Assembly (NCBI RefSeq): GCF_021023085.1
Contig: NZ_PGCK01000002.1
Location: 248,001-312,000 of the forward strand
Reading direction: 5' to 3'
Source: Methanooceanicella nereidis
Lineage (GTDB): Archaea > Halobacteriota > Methanocellia > Methanocellales > Methanocellaceae
DNA length: 64,000 nt
Positions 28,790-36,842 of the stretch are shown piece after piece. The notes under the pieces were generated by a model. That model saw nothing but the letters and a program-made list of their open reading frames with translations. It was not told the origin of the DNA and did not search any database. Made by a program: the position numbers and the translations under genes. Each line of letters begins with the position of its first letter. Within the stretch, counting starts at the first letter, position 1.

Positions 28790-29794
28790 TCAGTAATACT
28801 CCTTTATGACCCGTATAGCGTTTAAGGTGACCCATTTGCTCTGTTTGCCTTTTTGTTCGATGTCTACCTGGAAACGACCGTTAAAAGTATTTTCCAGTAC
28901 CCATTTGCCATGCTTGTCCTGCTTAGATATCAAAATGTCCATTGCATCCTGCATTCTATCATCCCTGCAGCCAAGGCCGGTCAATATCCCCAGGATCTCC
29001 AGAATGTCCGTTTGATACATCAGCGGGAACCCTAACTTCTTCCAGCCGGGTTTTGAAACACGGCTCAAATCATGGCTTTTTTTGTATATATGATGGATGA
29101 GCAGGTATTCCATACCGTTTTCTATAGTCGTTTTCACATCAGCGGACCGTTCATTCTCAGGGATTTCCGCCAGTGCCTTTAACGCCTTTACTACACCCAT
29201 GTGGCAGGTGTGTTTTCCCCAGCATGCATCAGATCGATCATAGGGCCAGCCTGTCGGGAGTGCTGTTATTCCATCATCGAAACGCTGATATGTCGTGATC
29301 CACTTGATCCCGTCCTGAAGACGCGGGTCGTCTAAAAATCCTAGCCTTATCAGGCTCCGGACCATATTACCGGTCAGACAGGGAATAACTTCGCTGTGCC
29401 TGCCTCCGCCGTTTTTTACGCTAACCGACATGGAGAAACCGCCGCTTTCCCTGTCCTGTGAATTATTTAGAATGAACTCGCATGCTTTTTTGACCCGGGA
29501 ATCCTTTTCGCCTGCCCCGAGTTCTGCAAGGATAATGACCTGCCATACGGTCCCCGTATACTTGGCCGTGTAAAATCGCTTAGGGTCAACCCAGTATCCT
29601 TCATCGTCCTGTTTCTCTAAGATTGCCGGCACAATGCCGGTCTTCATGATATCCTGTTTAGCATCCGTTACTTCGGGATCGTTCTCAGGCCTATCTAAAA
29701 TATCACGTAAAGTAAAATACCTGACAGAAGGGTTTTCCTTTTCTAGCAGCCAGTCAACGGGATCGCCGTTCAGGACGGATCTCCAATCACTCAT
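28790..29794 (-). CDS. Alpha/alpha-toroid (prenyltransferase/squalene-cyclase-like) protein
   Basis: 334 residues made of helical repeats with the Q-x-x-D/G-G-x-W-type turns of the terpenoid cyclase/prenyltransferase toroid: EKQDDEGYWVDPKRF, NNSQDRESGGFSMS, YQRFDDGITALP and ISKQDKHGKWVLENT. Many prokaryotic homologs are annotated vaguely and no catalytic DxDD cyclase motif is visible, so it may not be a cyclase. The N-terminus (DWLLEKENPSVRYFTLRDIL) is typical of this conserved group. Function unknown; probably cytosolic. The ATG has only a weak A-rich upstream sequence. Confidence 0.7.
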   Translation of the reverse strand: MSDWRSVLNGDPVDWLLEKENPSVRYFTLRDILDRPENDPEVTDAKQDIMKTGIVPAILEKQDDEGYWVDPKRFYTAKYTGTVWQVIILAELGAGEKDSRVKKACEFILNNSQDRESGGFSMSVSVKNGGGRHSEVIPCLTGNMVRSLIRLGFLDDPRLQDGIKWITTYQRFDDGITALPTGWPYDRSDACWGKHTCHMGVVKALKALAEIPENERSADVKTTIENGMEYLLIHHIYKKSHDLSRVSKPGWKKLGFPLMYQTDILEILGILTGLGCRDDRMQDAMDILISKQDKHGKWVLENTFNGRFQVDIEQKGKQSKWVTLNAIRVIKEYY

Positions 29795-29936
29795 GTTTTT
29801 CTTTTAGACTGGATTTGATGATTAAATTTCCGCACATATCATTATTTCTGGCAACTGACAGGATAAGTCAGTCACATAACTTGCAGACATAAATAAATAT
29901 TACTGATACAGAATTGAGCATGAAAAAGGTACCATT

Positions 29937-30395
29937 ATGCGTTATGATGAATTCGAGCGATTACTCTCTAAACTGAACATTTCCGTTATCCCTAAGGACA
30001 AAAAACGTATACGAGGCTATGATGTCGATACGTACAGGACAATGGCTAAACAAACTGAGAAAATAGATTTTGACTGCTGTGACGGCAACAGCTTTTGCAG
30101 ATACATTCATGTCAACGGCGTCGGATGCTGCGCGGATTGTGTCGATACTTTAGGGCACTGGAAGAGAGAGGACGGTACTCTTGACGATGATTCTGCCAGA
30201 ATGATGGCCGAGTATTGCGACCTGCACGATGGGTTCTGCCGCGACGGGACGGGATGCATATTACCCAGAGAACTGCGAAGCCCTGTATGCCTGTATCACA
30301 TATGTTCGGATGCGAAGATGACGGAAGAGGAAAAAGACCTGCTTCATAAAATAAAATGTGGTATAGACGGGAGTTATCGTGATCCGGGAGAATGA
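29937..30395 (+). CDS. Cys-rich protein of unknown function
   Basis: 152 residues with fourteen-odd cysteines or histidines between positions about 42 and 125: FDCCDGNSFCRYIHV, VGCCADCVDTLGHW, YCDLHDGFCRDGTGC, and LRSPVCLYHICSD. The pairing suggests two or more metal or Fe-S sites. I do not recognise the family, although the spacing recalls YkgJ-type cysteine clusters. The first 40 residues are basic and the last 25 helical. The start ATG follows AAAGGT. The PAS protein follows 73 bases downstream on the same strand and may be co-transcribed. Confidence 0.65.
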   Translation: MRYDEFERLLSKLNISVIPKDKKRIRGYDVDTYRTMAKQTEKIDFDCCDGNSFCRYIHVNGVGCCADCVDTLGHWKREDGTLDDDSARMMAEYCDLHDGFCRDGTGCILPRELRSPVCLYHICSDAKMTEEEKDLLHKIKCGIDGSYRDPGE

Positions 30396-30468
30396 TAATA
30401 ATTTGATTATCGTACAATAAAATAAATATATTTATATATTTTGTTTATTTTCTGTCCATAGGGATGAT

Positions 30469-30942
30469 ATGAAAATGTCAGTGAGTATATTGTCGATCAT
30501 TCTTGGATTGTTCAATGAACGAGGCGGTCCGAAAATTCAGGATATAAGCACAATGCCGTCCTCGACGGAAAGAGGAACGGACTGCTGCGAGATAGTCGAA
30601 AACGCCAACAGTATCATCTTGACCTGGGATACTCAGGGAAAGATCATGTACATGAACAAGTTCGGGCAGCAATTTTTCGGCTATACCAGCGACGAGTTAG
30701 TCGGGAAAAGCATAATCGGTAAGATCCTTCCTGAGATGTCACGTCCGGGAAAAAGTTCCGCTGACATGATCAAAGATATTCTTAAAAATCCGGAGCAGTA
30801 CGTTTCGAATGATGCAGATGAGAATATCAAGAAAAGCGGTGAGCGAGTCAGGCTCCTGTGGTCAAATAAAGTGATAAGGAACAGGAAAGGAGATATCGTC
30901 AAGATAATATCGGTCGGAAATGTCCCGAAAGAATATCTCTGA
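30469..30942 (+). CDS. Single PAS-domain protein
   Basis: 157 residues. After a short hydrophobic N-terminus and a linker, one PAS domain spans about residues 40-155: ANSIILTWDTQGKIMYMNKF, FFGYTSDELVGKSI and the PAC strand IRNRKGDIVKIISVG. There is no kinase, DNA-binding or cyclase output, so it probably signals by binding another protein or is a sensory remnant of a larger gene. A weak purine-rich AGGGATGAT precedes the ATG. Confidence 0.75.
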   Translation: MKMSVSILSIILGLFNERGGPKIQDISTMPSSTERGTDCCEIVENANSIILTWDTQGKIMYMNKFGQQFFGYTSDELVGKSIIGKILPEMSRPGKSSADMIKDILKNPEQYVSNDADENIKKSGERVRLLWSNKVIRNRKGDIVKIISVGNVPKEYL

Positions 30943-31039
30943 TCCGTACGACTGTATGAATTTTTTTAAGACCGGGAAAATAAACAGAATAACCCGGCCA
31001 ATTTTATCTACCTATTAGTTTCAATTTGTTTTTCAATAA

Positions 31040-31319
31040 AGTATCCGCGGTCGGCGAGGCGTTTTGGGTTTGCCCGAGCAAAGCGAGGGATGCGTAGATT
31101 GCAGGGTAATGGACGCCGCCTCAGTCGGCGTCGCTTAGGGCTTGCGAGCGAGCATTCTGCGAAGCAGAAATGCGAGCGGGGTGCAAGCCCGGCCCTGACA
31201 TCGAAGCACCCAAAACGACGAGTAGCGAGCGAACAAAGTGAGCGAGCGTCGAACCCGCGAACAAAAACATAATAGAAAAATACTAAAAGATACGTATCCA
31301 AGCCATACGGCCGGATACT
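31040..31319. mobile_element. MITE-like non-autonomous element next to tRNA-Ser
   Basis: 280 bases, clearly richer in G and C than the flanks. Ends are perfect 8-bp inverted repeats AGTATCCG (31040-31047) and CGGATACT (31312-31319). Immediately outside are perfect 7-bp direct repeats TCAATAA (31033-31039 and 31320-31326), the pattern of a target-site duplication. Inside, CGTTTTGGGT (31060-31069) pairs with ACCCAAAACG (31208-31217), GACGCCG with CGGCGTC (31112-31132), and GGGCTTGC (31138-31145) with GCAAGCCC (31183-31190) around a further hairpin. There is no transposase, and the open frames on both strands are low-complexity. The right end lies 12 bases from the 3' end of tRNA-Ser. Confidence 0.7.
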
Positions 31320-31330
31320 TCAATAAAGAG

Positions 31331-31414
31331 CGCCGTGGGGGCGATTTGAACGCCCGAGCCCCGAGGGGCACAGGTTTAGCAAACCTGCTCCATACCAGGC
31401 TTGGATACCACGAC
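31331..31414 (-). tRNA. tRNA-Ser (anticodon GCT)
   Basis: Read on the minus strand, a 7-bp acceptor stem GTCGTGG / CCACGGC (with one G-U pair) and discriminator G enclose a D arm, an anticodon arm CAGGT-TTGCTAA-ACCTG, a long class II variable arm (TGCCCCTCGGGGC region) and a T arm GGGCG-TTCAAAT-CGCCC. The GCT anticodon reads AGC and AGT serine codons. No CCA is encoded. An AT-rich stretch with TTAAATACT-like sequence lies upstream at about 31450-31470 and may be the promoter. Confidence 0.93.
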
Positions 31415-31588
31415 ATATAGAAGAAATGCGAACCCTAATCTACTCTAATAGTATTTAATATTTTCCGGTTTCAAAAGATACCGGACATTCTATACATTTT
31501 TATCAGGCTAATATTAATAGTTTTGGTAATCCAGTTACCATTAAAAACCCATACGGCAAGTCGAAATGATTTACAGGCACTTCAAGCC

Positions 31589-32599
31589 TCAAACATTGAC
31601 GCTCAGGCTAAACCCTACCGCCTGAGTCTCTTCGCTGTTCTCCGGCAGGAAGAACACATAAAGCGGCATAGTCCCGTTCTGTGTTACTTTTTCAAGCGTC
31701 TCTTTATCGACCTCGAACTGGAAGCCGATAACGGCCTTCCCGGCAGAAGAGCCATGTAAAGCATTGATCAGATAGATGTCAGGTAAAATCTTAAGGCTTA
31801 TAGCAAAAGTCCGGGCAACATCCATGTTGCCGCTTTCCACAAGCGACCTTAAAGCAGTATATGCGTCAACGTTAGTTTTCAGCACCAGGTATTTTCCCAT
31901 ACATCCGCCTTCTCCGACCGACATATGCGATGGCGGGTCCAGTATCGAAATGCCCGAACCCCATACGAGAGCCTGTAAAGACATCGCTATACGCGAATAA
32001 AGGATCTCAGTGTTAAGCTGGGCGAAAACATCCCCGGGGTCCTCGAGATATTTTTTTGCGATCCCCCTGACGGCAGTGTCATCCATATAGTGCTGTGCCG
32101 CGCTATAGGGTATGGACATGTCGACAGCGCCCTCCGTGCTTATCAGGTTATAGTAAGCGTCGTCCACCCAGTAAGAGATCGTCTGGTCAATAAGTAATTC
32201 CAGATCCCCTAAAAGTACGTCATCGTTATCCAGTTTATTAAGTCCGCATGTAGACTCGAGCATCGGGTATTTTTCATGCACGAACGCCTTCATATCCGAT
32301 ACTTTTGTCCTGTACGCCCTCATTGGATAAGCCCTGCATGCGAACGGCCTTGCCCCATGGACGCTACACAGCCCATCCTTCAAGAACGGGCAGGCATGAT
32401 CTATTGTCCGGATATACATATGCACTTCGGGATTAAGGTTAGTAGCCCCGAGCTCACAGTATTCATTGAAAAACTCGACCGGGGACATACCCAGGTGCTC
32501 CGCAAGCCTGTAAAGCTCAAAGGTCGTTAATTGCACGAGATCCTGGTTGGCGCAGCACTGGCCGCACATCTCACATTCGAACGTATCATGAACACGCAT
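31589..32599 (-). CDS. YkgJ-type Cys-cluster protein
   Basis: 336 residues. The N-terminal 100 residues contain the family pattern CEMCGQCCANQDLVQLT, then HACPFLKDGLCSVHGARPFACRAYP, a set of seven to eight cysteines that is thought to bind zinc or an Fe-S cluster. The remaining 230 residues are helical and not recognised; the C-terminus has LYVFFLPENSEETQ-like strands. The ATG has GTGAG nearby. Function unknown. It lies between tRNA-Ser and the repeat-rich region. Confidence 0.8.
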   Translation of the reverse strand: MRVHDTFECEMCGQCCANQDLVQLTTFELYRLAEHLGMSPVEFFNEYCELGATNLNPEVHMYIRTIDHACPFLKDGLCSVHGARPFACRAYPMRAYRTKVSDMKAFVHEKYPMLESTCGLNKLDNDDVLLGDLELLIDQTISYWVDDAYYNLISTEGAVDMSIPYSAAQHYMDDTAVRGIAKKYLEDPGDVFAQLNTEILYSRIAMSLQALVWGSGISILDPPSHMSVGEGGCMGKYLVLKTNVDAYTALRSLVESGNMDVARTFAISLKILPDIYLINALHGSSAGKAVIGFQFEVDKETLEKVTQNGTMPLYVFFLPENSEETQAVGFSLSVNV

Positions 32600-32713
32600 A
32601 GGCTACTCACTTTAATGTCAATGATGCCTCTTGATTGAAATAGTTTTGTTAATACGTTGATTCATAATGCGTGTGAACATGCCCGTTGTTCCCGGGCTTA
32701 ATGCATCTTCATC

Positions 32714-32795
32714 TTAAAGACTCAAAGGACATCTCAAAGAACTCAACGTATATTTAAAAAAACTTTGAGATCTTTCAGTCTTCTTTGAGTCTTAG
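32714..32795. repeat. Dispersed hairpin family 2, copy A
   Basis: TTAAAGACTCAAAGGACATC and the following TCAAAG on the left are mirrored by CTTTGAGATCTTTCAGTC and TTCTTTGAGTCTTA on the right. The left-arm sequence closely matches the left arm of the hairpin at 40125-40216, so both belong to one family. Confidence 0.65.
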
Positions 32796-32797
32796 TA

Positions 32798-33690
32798 GTT
32801 TCGGTGTGTGTTTGTACCGGTTGGTTTTTTGTGGGTGTTCTCATAAAGAAACTTTTTGATGGTCATTGAAAAAGACGTGCATGTAACATTCATTATGGGA
32901 TCGATGTTCTGCCGTGATGCCTGTCGGATGGCAGGCAGACACGTAACCTCACAGAAACACGGAAACACAAAAATTTTTTTAGAATTTTAAGATCACGAAA
33001 ACCCTAAGGTTCACTCACCAAACCACAAAGGGCTCCAGTATCACCGTCAACGCACTAAAGTCTCAAATGCACGGCTTAATGCTCGAAGCGCTCTAATTCA
33101 CCAACGCTAAAACAAGACACGAACATTCTCCAAAAACACTAAATTTTAACTGCACGGTTGACGCTTACACGACTAATAAATCTGTTATAGGTCGGGCGAA
33201 CACAGACCGGGATATTAGACTTTCGTGCCCCTTGGAGAATGTTCGGGCCTTGTTTTAGCGTTGGTGACTTAGAGAATGTTGGTGCGTTCAGCCGAGCGTT
33301 AGAGGTGTTAGTGCGTTGACGGTGATACTAGAGCCCTTCGTGGTTTAGTGAGTAAACTCTTAGTGCTTTTTGAGCCCTTAAAAAATCATAAAAAAAATTT
33401 TGTGTTTCCGTGTTTTTGTGAGGTTACGTGTCTACCTGCCATCCGACAGGCACAACCATAAAAACATCATCTCAAAGACCATTGAGTAAAACACGTTCTT
33501 TCATCCTTAAAACCTGAACAAGACCCCGCACATCAAAGATTTTGTGTATTTTTTATTTTGGTGGTTGGTTATAGCAAGTGGTGTAGGGTGTTGTTTATGG
33601 TGTTTTTATGAAAACAACAACCAACAAAAAACCAGGACAAACCCCACCGAAACTACTGAGACTCAAAGATGAGAATGAATTACTCCAATA
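32798..33690. repeat. Outer inverted repeat surrounding palindromic element copy B
   Basis: The left piece at about 32785-32850 (TTTGAGTCTTAGTAGTTTCG, then GGTTGGTTTTTTGTGGG, then TTCTCATAAAG) recurs in inverted orientation at about 33600-33680 (complement: TTTGAGTCTCAGTAGTTTCG, TTTTTTGTTGGTTG, TTTTCATAAA). The large palindrome at 32903-33468 is thus nested in a second, weaker inverted repeat. No gene is present between 32600 and 33796. Confidence 0.6.
32903..33468. repeat. Large palindromic element, copy B (about 566 bp)
   Basis: Same organisation as copy A at 13034-13600: outer ends GCCTGTCGGATGGCAGGCAG and the complement of GCCTGTCGGATGGCAGGTAG, internal inverted blocks (CACCAAACCACAAAGGGCTC, CACCGTCAACGCAC, CACCAACGCTAAAACAAG) and a centre of about 70 bases (about 33150-33221) that keeps TGCACGGTTGACG and GGGCGAACACAGACCGGGAT from copy A. 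Substitutions are spread through both arms but pairing is largely kept. No long open frame. Confidence 0.85.
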
Positions 33691-33796
33691 AGCTTCCTGC
33701 AGGATTAAAATCAATAAAAACCTATCAAACGATTAACTATCCTATTTACGGGACAAGACACCATGCCAGTCAATACACAATAAGAAAAATATGATA
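33469..33796. other. Non-coding stretch after palindrome copy B
   Basis: About 330 bases without a gene. It holds the right part of the outer inverted repeat (33600-33690) and the 3' side of the SprT gene. A T/G-rich run at 33535-33610 can pair with the following AAAACAACAACCAACAAAAA stretch. Confidence 0.45.
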
Positions 33797-34489
33797 TCAG
33801 GCTTTATTCCTGACAAGTTCCATCAGGCAGGTGTTGTCGAAATCATCAGGGTTACAAACGGCGCAGGAGTGCTTTTCAGTCCAGCGCTTATATCTCCTGA
33901 CTTCACGGCCGCATTTTATACACCTGTAAACGTTTATCTTGGGCCGGACTTTTTTCCGGAACTCGTTAAGAGGCATGTCGATCTGGTCTTTGTTGACCTT
34001 GATGAGCATCGTCTCATCAGACGTGCCGTCGCATGAATCACAATACTCTACGCTTCTCAGAGGCCTGTAAGTGGAGATAGTCTGGCCGCAATTCCTGCAC
34101 CTGTAATGCCATTTCTCCCGTTCCACGTAAAGATCGTTGGTCCTGGCGCTCGGAGATACCCCCATCTTCTTGCACGCCTCCCTAAAATTCTCTCCGCGGT
34201 GACCTCTTTCTCCATAAAAATGATAGGCATAAATGTGGGCTATCTCGTGTTTTAAGACCTCGTCAAGTGTCTCCCACCCGTACTTCTCGAGATATCTTGA
34301 GGATAACACGATGCCCAGCGGATTGCTGTGCGCATATCCAATGCGGCTGTAAAGCCGGTCGCTGATGCGCACCATGATATCCGGTATTTCGTTATCAAAG
34401 TAATCTGAGTTAATTGCGCAAAAACGTTCTCTTGTATCCAGCAAATATTCGTTTAAGTTCTGCATCTTTGCATCATTATCGTTTTCCAT
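33797..34489 (-). CDS. SprT-like zinc metalloprotease-family protein
   Basis: 230 residues, ATG preceded by AAAGGTGAG. The zinc site is LKHEIAHIYAYHFYGERGHRG, an HExxH helix with the SprT-typical G-H-R/G-x-x-F continuation (ENFREACKKMG). Two C4-type zinc ribbons follow: CRNCGQTISTYRPLRSVEYC and CIKCGREVRRYKRWTEKHSC. SprT/Spartan proteins are implicated in DNA-protein crosslink processing in eukaryotes; in archaea the function is unproven. Length is somewhat greater than minimal SprT because of the second ribbon. Confidence 0.88.
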   Translation of the reverse strand: MENDNDAKMQNLNEYLLDTRERFCAINSDYFDNEIPDIMVRISDRLYSRIGYAHSNPLGIVLSSRYLEKYGWETLDEVLKHEIAHIYAYHFYGERGHRGENFREACKKMGVSPSARTNDLYVEREKWHYRCRNCGQTISTYRPLRSVEYCDSCDGTSDETMLIKVNKDQIDMPLNEFRKKVRPKINVYRCIKCGREVRRYKRWTEKHSCAVCNPDDFDNTCLMELVRNKA

Positions 34490-34844
34490 TCACTCACCTT
34501 TCATTTTTGAAAAGCGGTCTTACCGATGTATATCCGCACGAGATGTGTATACCGCCATTATAGCGGGAATACCGGTACCTCTACAAGACGCCAATGCCGC
34601 TCAGGACATTTGACATCACATACTTATACAAACCCATTTATTAACTTTGTCGTAAAATGGCCAAAAATTTCGATATATTATTGATTGAATAGCAATAAAA
34701 AGAAAAATAAATCGATGGGGACGATAATGTTTATATATACGTATTTTTTCCTTTTTTATAAAAATATACGTCAGGCCGGTTTCAGTAAAGATTTAATAAA
34801 ATATTGCCGGCATCATCATAAATAGCTAAAACGGCCCTTGGAGC
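34490..34844. other. Intergenic region, nothing recognised
   Basis: About 355 bases between two minus-strand genes, AT-rich in the middle (34640-34800). It contains the SprT promoter and the 3' side of the isomerase. I see no RNA gene, repeat or clear terminator. Confidence 0.4.
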
Positions 34845-35606
34845 CTAAAGCAAGGCATTGCGGATGTTATCCCGCGCGCGCAGCACTTTCTGGTAATCGC
34901 TTAGCTCGATTATCATGCGGTCATGTCCCCTGAGCATGCCCAGGTCCAGAATACCGTCTCCTGGACAGAGATGCTGGTCCTTTAAGCCGTCATTGTCATT
35001 AACATGGAGATACGAGATCCCGTCTATCTCTAAAAATCTTTGAGGCTCCGGACAGGTAATGGCGTGGCCGACATCAATGGTCACCCCGCACCCGCATTTT
35101 TTCTGGAACTCGGCCAGTGTCACGGGATCGGTACAGAGATAGGTCTCCCTGTTCGGCATATTCTCTATGGAAAGCGTAACTCCCGCGGACCTCGCGCGGT
35201 CCCCGGCCTCGCCAAGCACCTGCATGGCCGCCTGTTCGCAAAACTCCCTTATGCGCGGCATGGGCTTATGGACTATGCCGGGATGGGTGGTCACGAACTT
35301 TGCGTTTATCTCCACAGCCATTTCTATCGACTCTATTAGCTGTTTTAGCGTTTCCTCTCGTATACCCCGGTTAACGCTCGCCGGGTTCAGGTCGATGGTC
35401 GGGGAATGCATGTAAATCTCGACATTTTTATCACCCATATTTTTGAGAGTTTCCCACTTCTTTTCTCTTGGCCACATAGGCCCCTCGCAGAGTATCTCGA
35501 GCGCGTTAAAACCATCGCTCATAGCTGTCTCTACCCAGGTATCCGGTGGGCTCATGAACAATGCAAGAGTGGAAAACCCCAGGCGTAAACCGGAATGCAT
35601 CGCCAT
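34845..35606 (-). CDS. Sugar phosphate isomerase/epimerase-like TIM-barrel protein
   Basis: 253 residues from the ATG at 35606; a TTG at 35627 and an ATG at 35600 are alternatives and none has a well-spaced ribosome-binding site. The AP-endonuclease-2/xylose-isomerase-like fold is shown by FNALEILCEGP, KFVTTHPGIVHK, GVTLSIENMPNRE, CGVTIDVGHAITCP and ISYLHVNDNDGLKDQHLCPG, which supply the His, Glu and Asp metal ligands of the barrel. Substrate unknown; endonuclease IV-type DNA repair is less likely because the DNA-binding loops are short. Confidence 0.82.
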   Translation of the reverse strand: MAMHSGLRLGFSTLALFMSPPDTWVETAMSDGFNALEILCEGPMWPREKKWETLKNMGDKNVEIYMHSPTIDLNPASVNRGIREETLKQLIESIEMAVEINAKFVTTHPGIVHKPMPRIREFCEQAAMQVLGEAGDRARSAGVTLSIENMPNRETYLCTDPVTLAEFQKKCGCGVTIDVGHAITCPEPQRFLEIDGISYLHVNDNDGLKDQHLCPGDGILDLGMLRGHDRMIIELSDYQKVLRARDNIRNALL

Positions 35607-35770
35607 GATAGAATGGTATGGCCTCAAAGGATTATAACGTTACGCTACCCCAAACACGACTTATTGTATATATTCCAGGTAACTATTCGCCGATTCTGCG
35701 GATTAACCATATGGCTTTGCAGATGAACCATAGAAATGAAATATATCAAAAAAATAGGAGCAATACCTTA

Positions 35771-36277
35771 TTGAAGCCCAAGACGATAGCATTCATGATC
35801 ATCCTGAGCATTATCATGACATCAGGCTGTACCTTCTCGAGCCAGGATACCGGCGAATCCGGGGATACGGGGATAAGATACGTGGAGGAGTATTGCCAGG
35901 GCCTTGAGCATCACTTGAGTGCAAAAGAATATTTTGATGCAGGGACCGACCTCTGGGATTCTGGAGACCTGGACCGGGCTATCGACCAATACCAGGAATC
36001 AAAGCGAGAATACTCCATTGCTGGTGCCCATTATATGAAAATGAAGGATCATGCGAGCGAATGGAATGAACTTAATTTTGCGGAAAGCCTGACAATGTAC
36101 ACCGATACTATGATAAACGCGTCGAACTGTTTTATCCTGGCCGGAAATGAATACAGGGAGAATGATGAGACTGCTGGAGACCAGTACTTTATGGACGGAC
36201 AGAGACTTGTAAGCCAGAGCAGTGTAATGCTGAACAGGTCGCTTGAACTGATACCCGAATGGCTAAAGGGAAGCTAA
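35771..36277 (+). CDS. Lipoprotein of unknown function
   Basis: 168 residues from the TTG at 35771, chosen because AGGAG lies about 11 bases upstream and because it leaves a compact lipoprotein signal: TIAFMIILSIIMTSGC. The frame stays open upstream to 35618 but that part is not signal-like. The mature region is helical, with AGTDLWDSGDLDRAIDQYQE and YSIAGAHYMKMKDHASEW segments recalling tetratricopeptide-type helical pairs. It is divergent from the isomerase gene. The repeat array begins about 70 bases after its stop. Confidence 0.6.
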   Translation: MKPKTIAFMIILSIIMTSGCTFSSQDTGESGDTGIRYVEEYCQGLEHHLSAKEYFDAGTDLWDSGDLDRAIDQYQESKREYSIAGAHYMKMKDHASEWNELNFAESLTMYTDTMINASNCFILAGNEYRENDETAGDQYFMDGQRLVSQSSVMLNRSLELIPEWLKGS

Positions 36278-36346
36278 AATAAAACATATTTGATATATTA
36301 CATGGTTTTTAGGTATACCCCTTTCATTCCATTTACCAAAATAGGC

Positions 36347-36590
36347 ACAAAGGCAACAAAGGAACACAAAACTGCCAACCACAAAGCGCACAAAGGCAAA
36401 CAAGGAACACTAAACTGCCAACCACAAAGCGCACAAAGGCAAACAAGGAACACTAAACTGCCAACCACAAAGCGCACAAAGGCGAACAAGGAACACAAAA
36501 CTGCCAACCACAAAGCGCACAAAGGCAAACAAGGAACACAAAACTGCCAACCACAAAGCGCACAAAGGCGAACAAGGAACACAAAAGACT
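36347..36590. repeat. Tandem array of a 43-bp repeat, left arm (5 copies)
   Basis: The block GCCAACCACAAAGCGCACAA recurs at 36374, 36417, 36460, 36503 and 36546, a constant 43-bp period, with only a few substitutions between units. There are no variable spacers. The 104-codon open frame over it is a by-product of a repeat with few stops. The array faces an inverted copy array at 36624-36745. Confidence 0.85.
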
Positions 36591-36623
36591 TTTTTAGAAG
36601 ATGATCATATACTAAAAAAATTT

Positions 36624-36745
36624 GTGTACCTTACTAGCCTTCGTGCGCTTCGTGGTTAACAGTCTAGTGTACCTTACTCGCCTTCGTGCGCTTCGTGGTT
36701 AACAGTATAGTGTACCTTACTCGCCTTCGTGCGCTTAGTGGTAAA
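36624..36745. repeat. Inverted partner array of the 43-bp repeat (3 copies)
   Basis: Units starting GTGTACCTTACT at 36624, 36667 and 36710 have the same 43-bp period. Each contains GCCTTCGTGCGCTTCGTGG or a close variant, the reverse complement of the left-arm core with G/A differences shared by all right-arm units. Together with the left array this makes an inverted repeat with a short centre at about 36591-36623. Confidence 0.8.
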
Positions 36746-36842
36746 AAATCGTGTGCATCAGCGCCGGTGAAATGAATGTTATAATGAGTTCTTCTAACGC
36801 CAATGACCATTAATTTAAGTAAAGGTCGCTTAAAGTTAAAAA

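Noticed and set aside
31008-31420. Four open frames of 60-97 codons around the GC-rich element
   Set aside because: They overlap each other and tRNA-Ser on both strands, are rich in low-complexity Arg/Ser and have no ribosome-binding site.
36290-36604. Open frames of about 100 codons on both strands across the 43-bp array
   Set aside because: They are by-products of a repeat without stops; the predicted proteins are pure repeats with no start signal.
36347-36745. Possible CRISPR array
   Set aside because: The 43-bp units are contiguous with no variable spacers, occur in both orientations and have no cas genes nearby.
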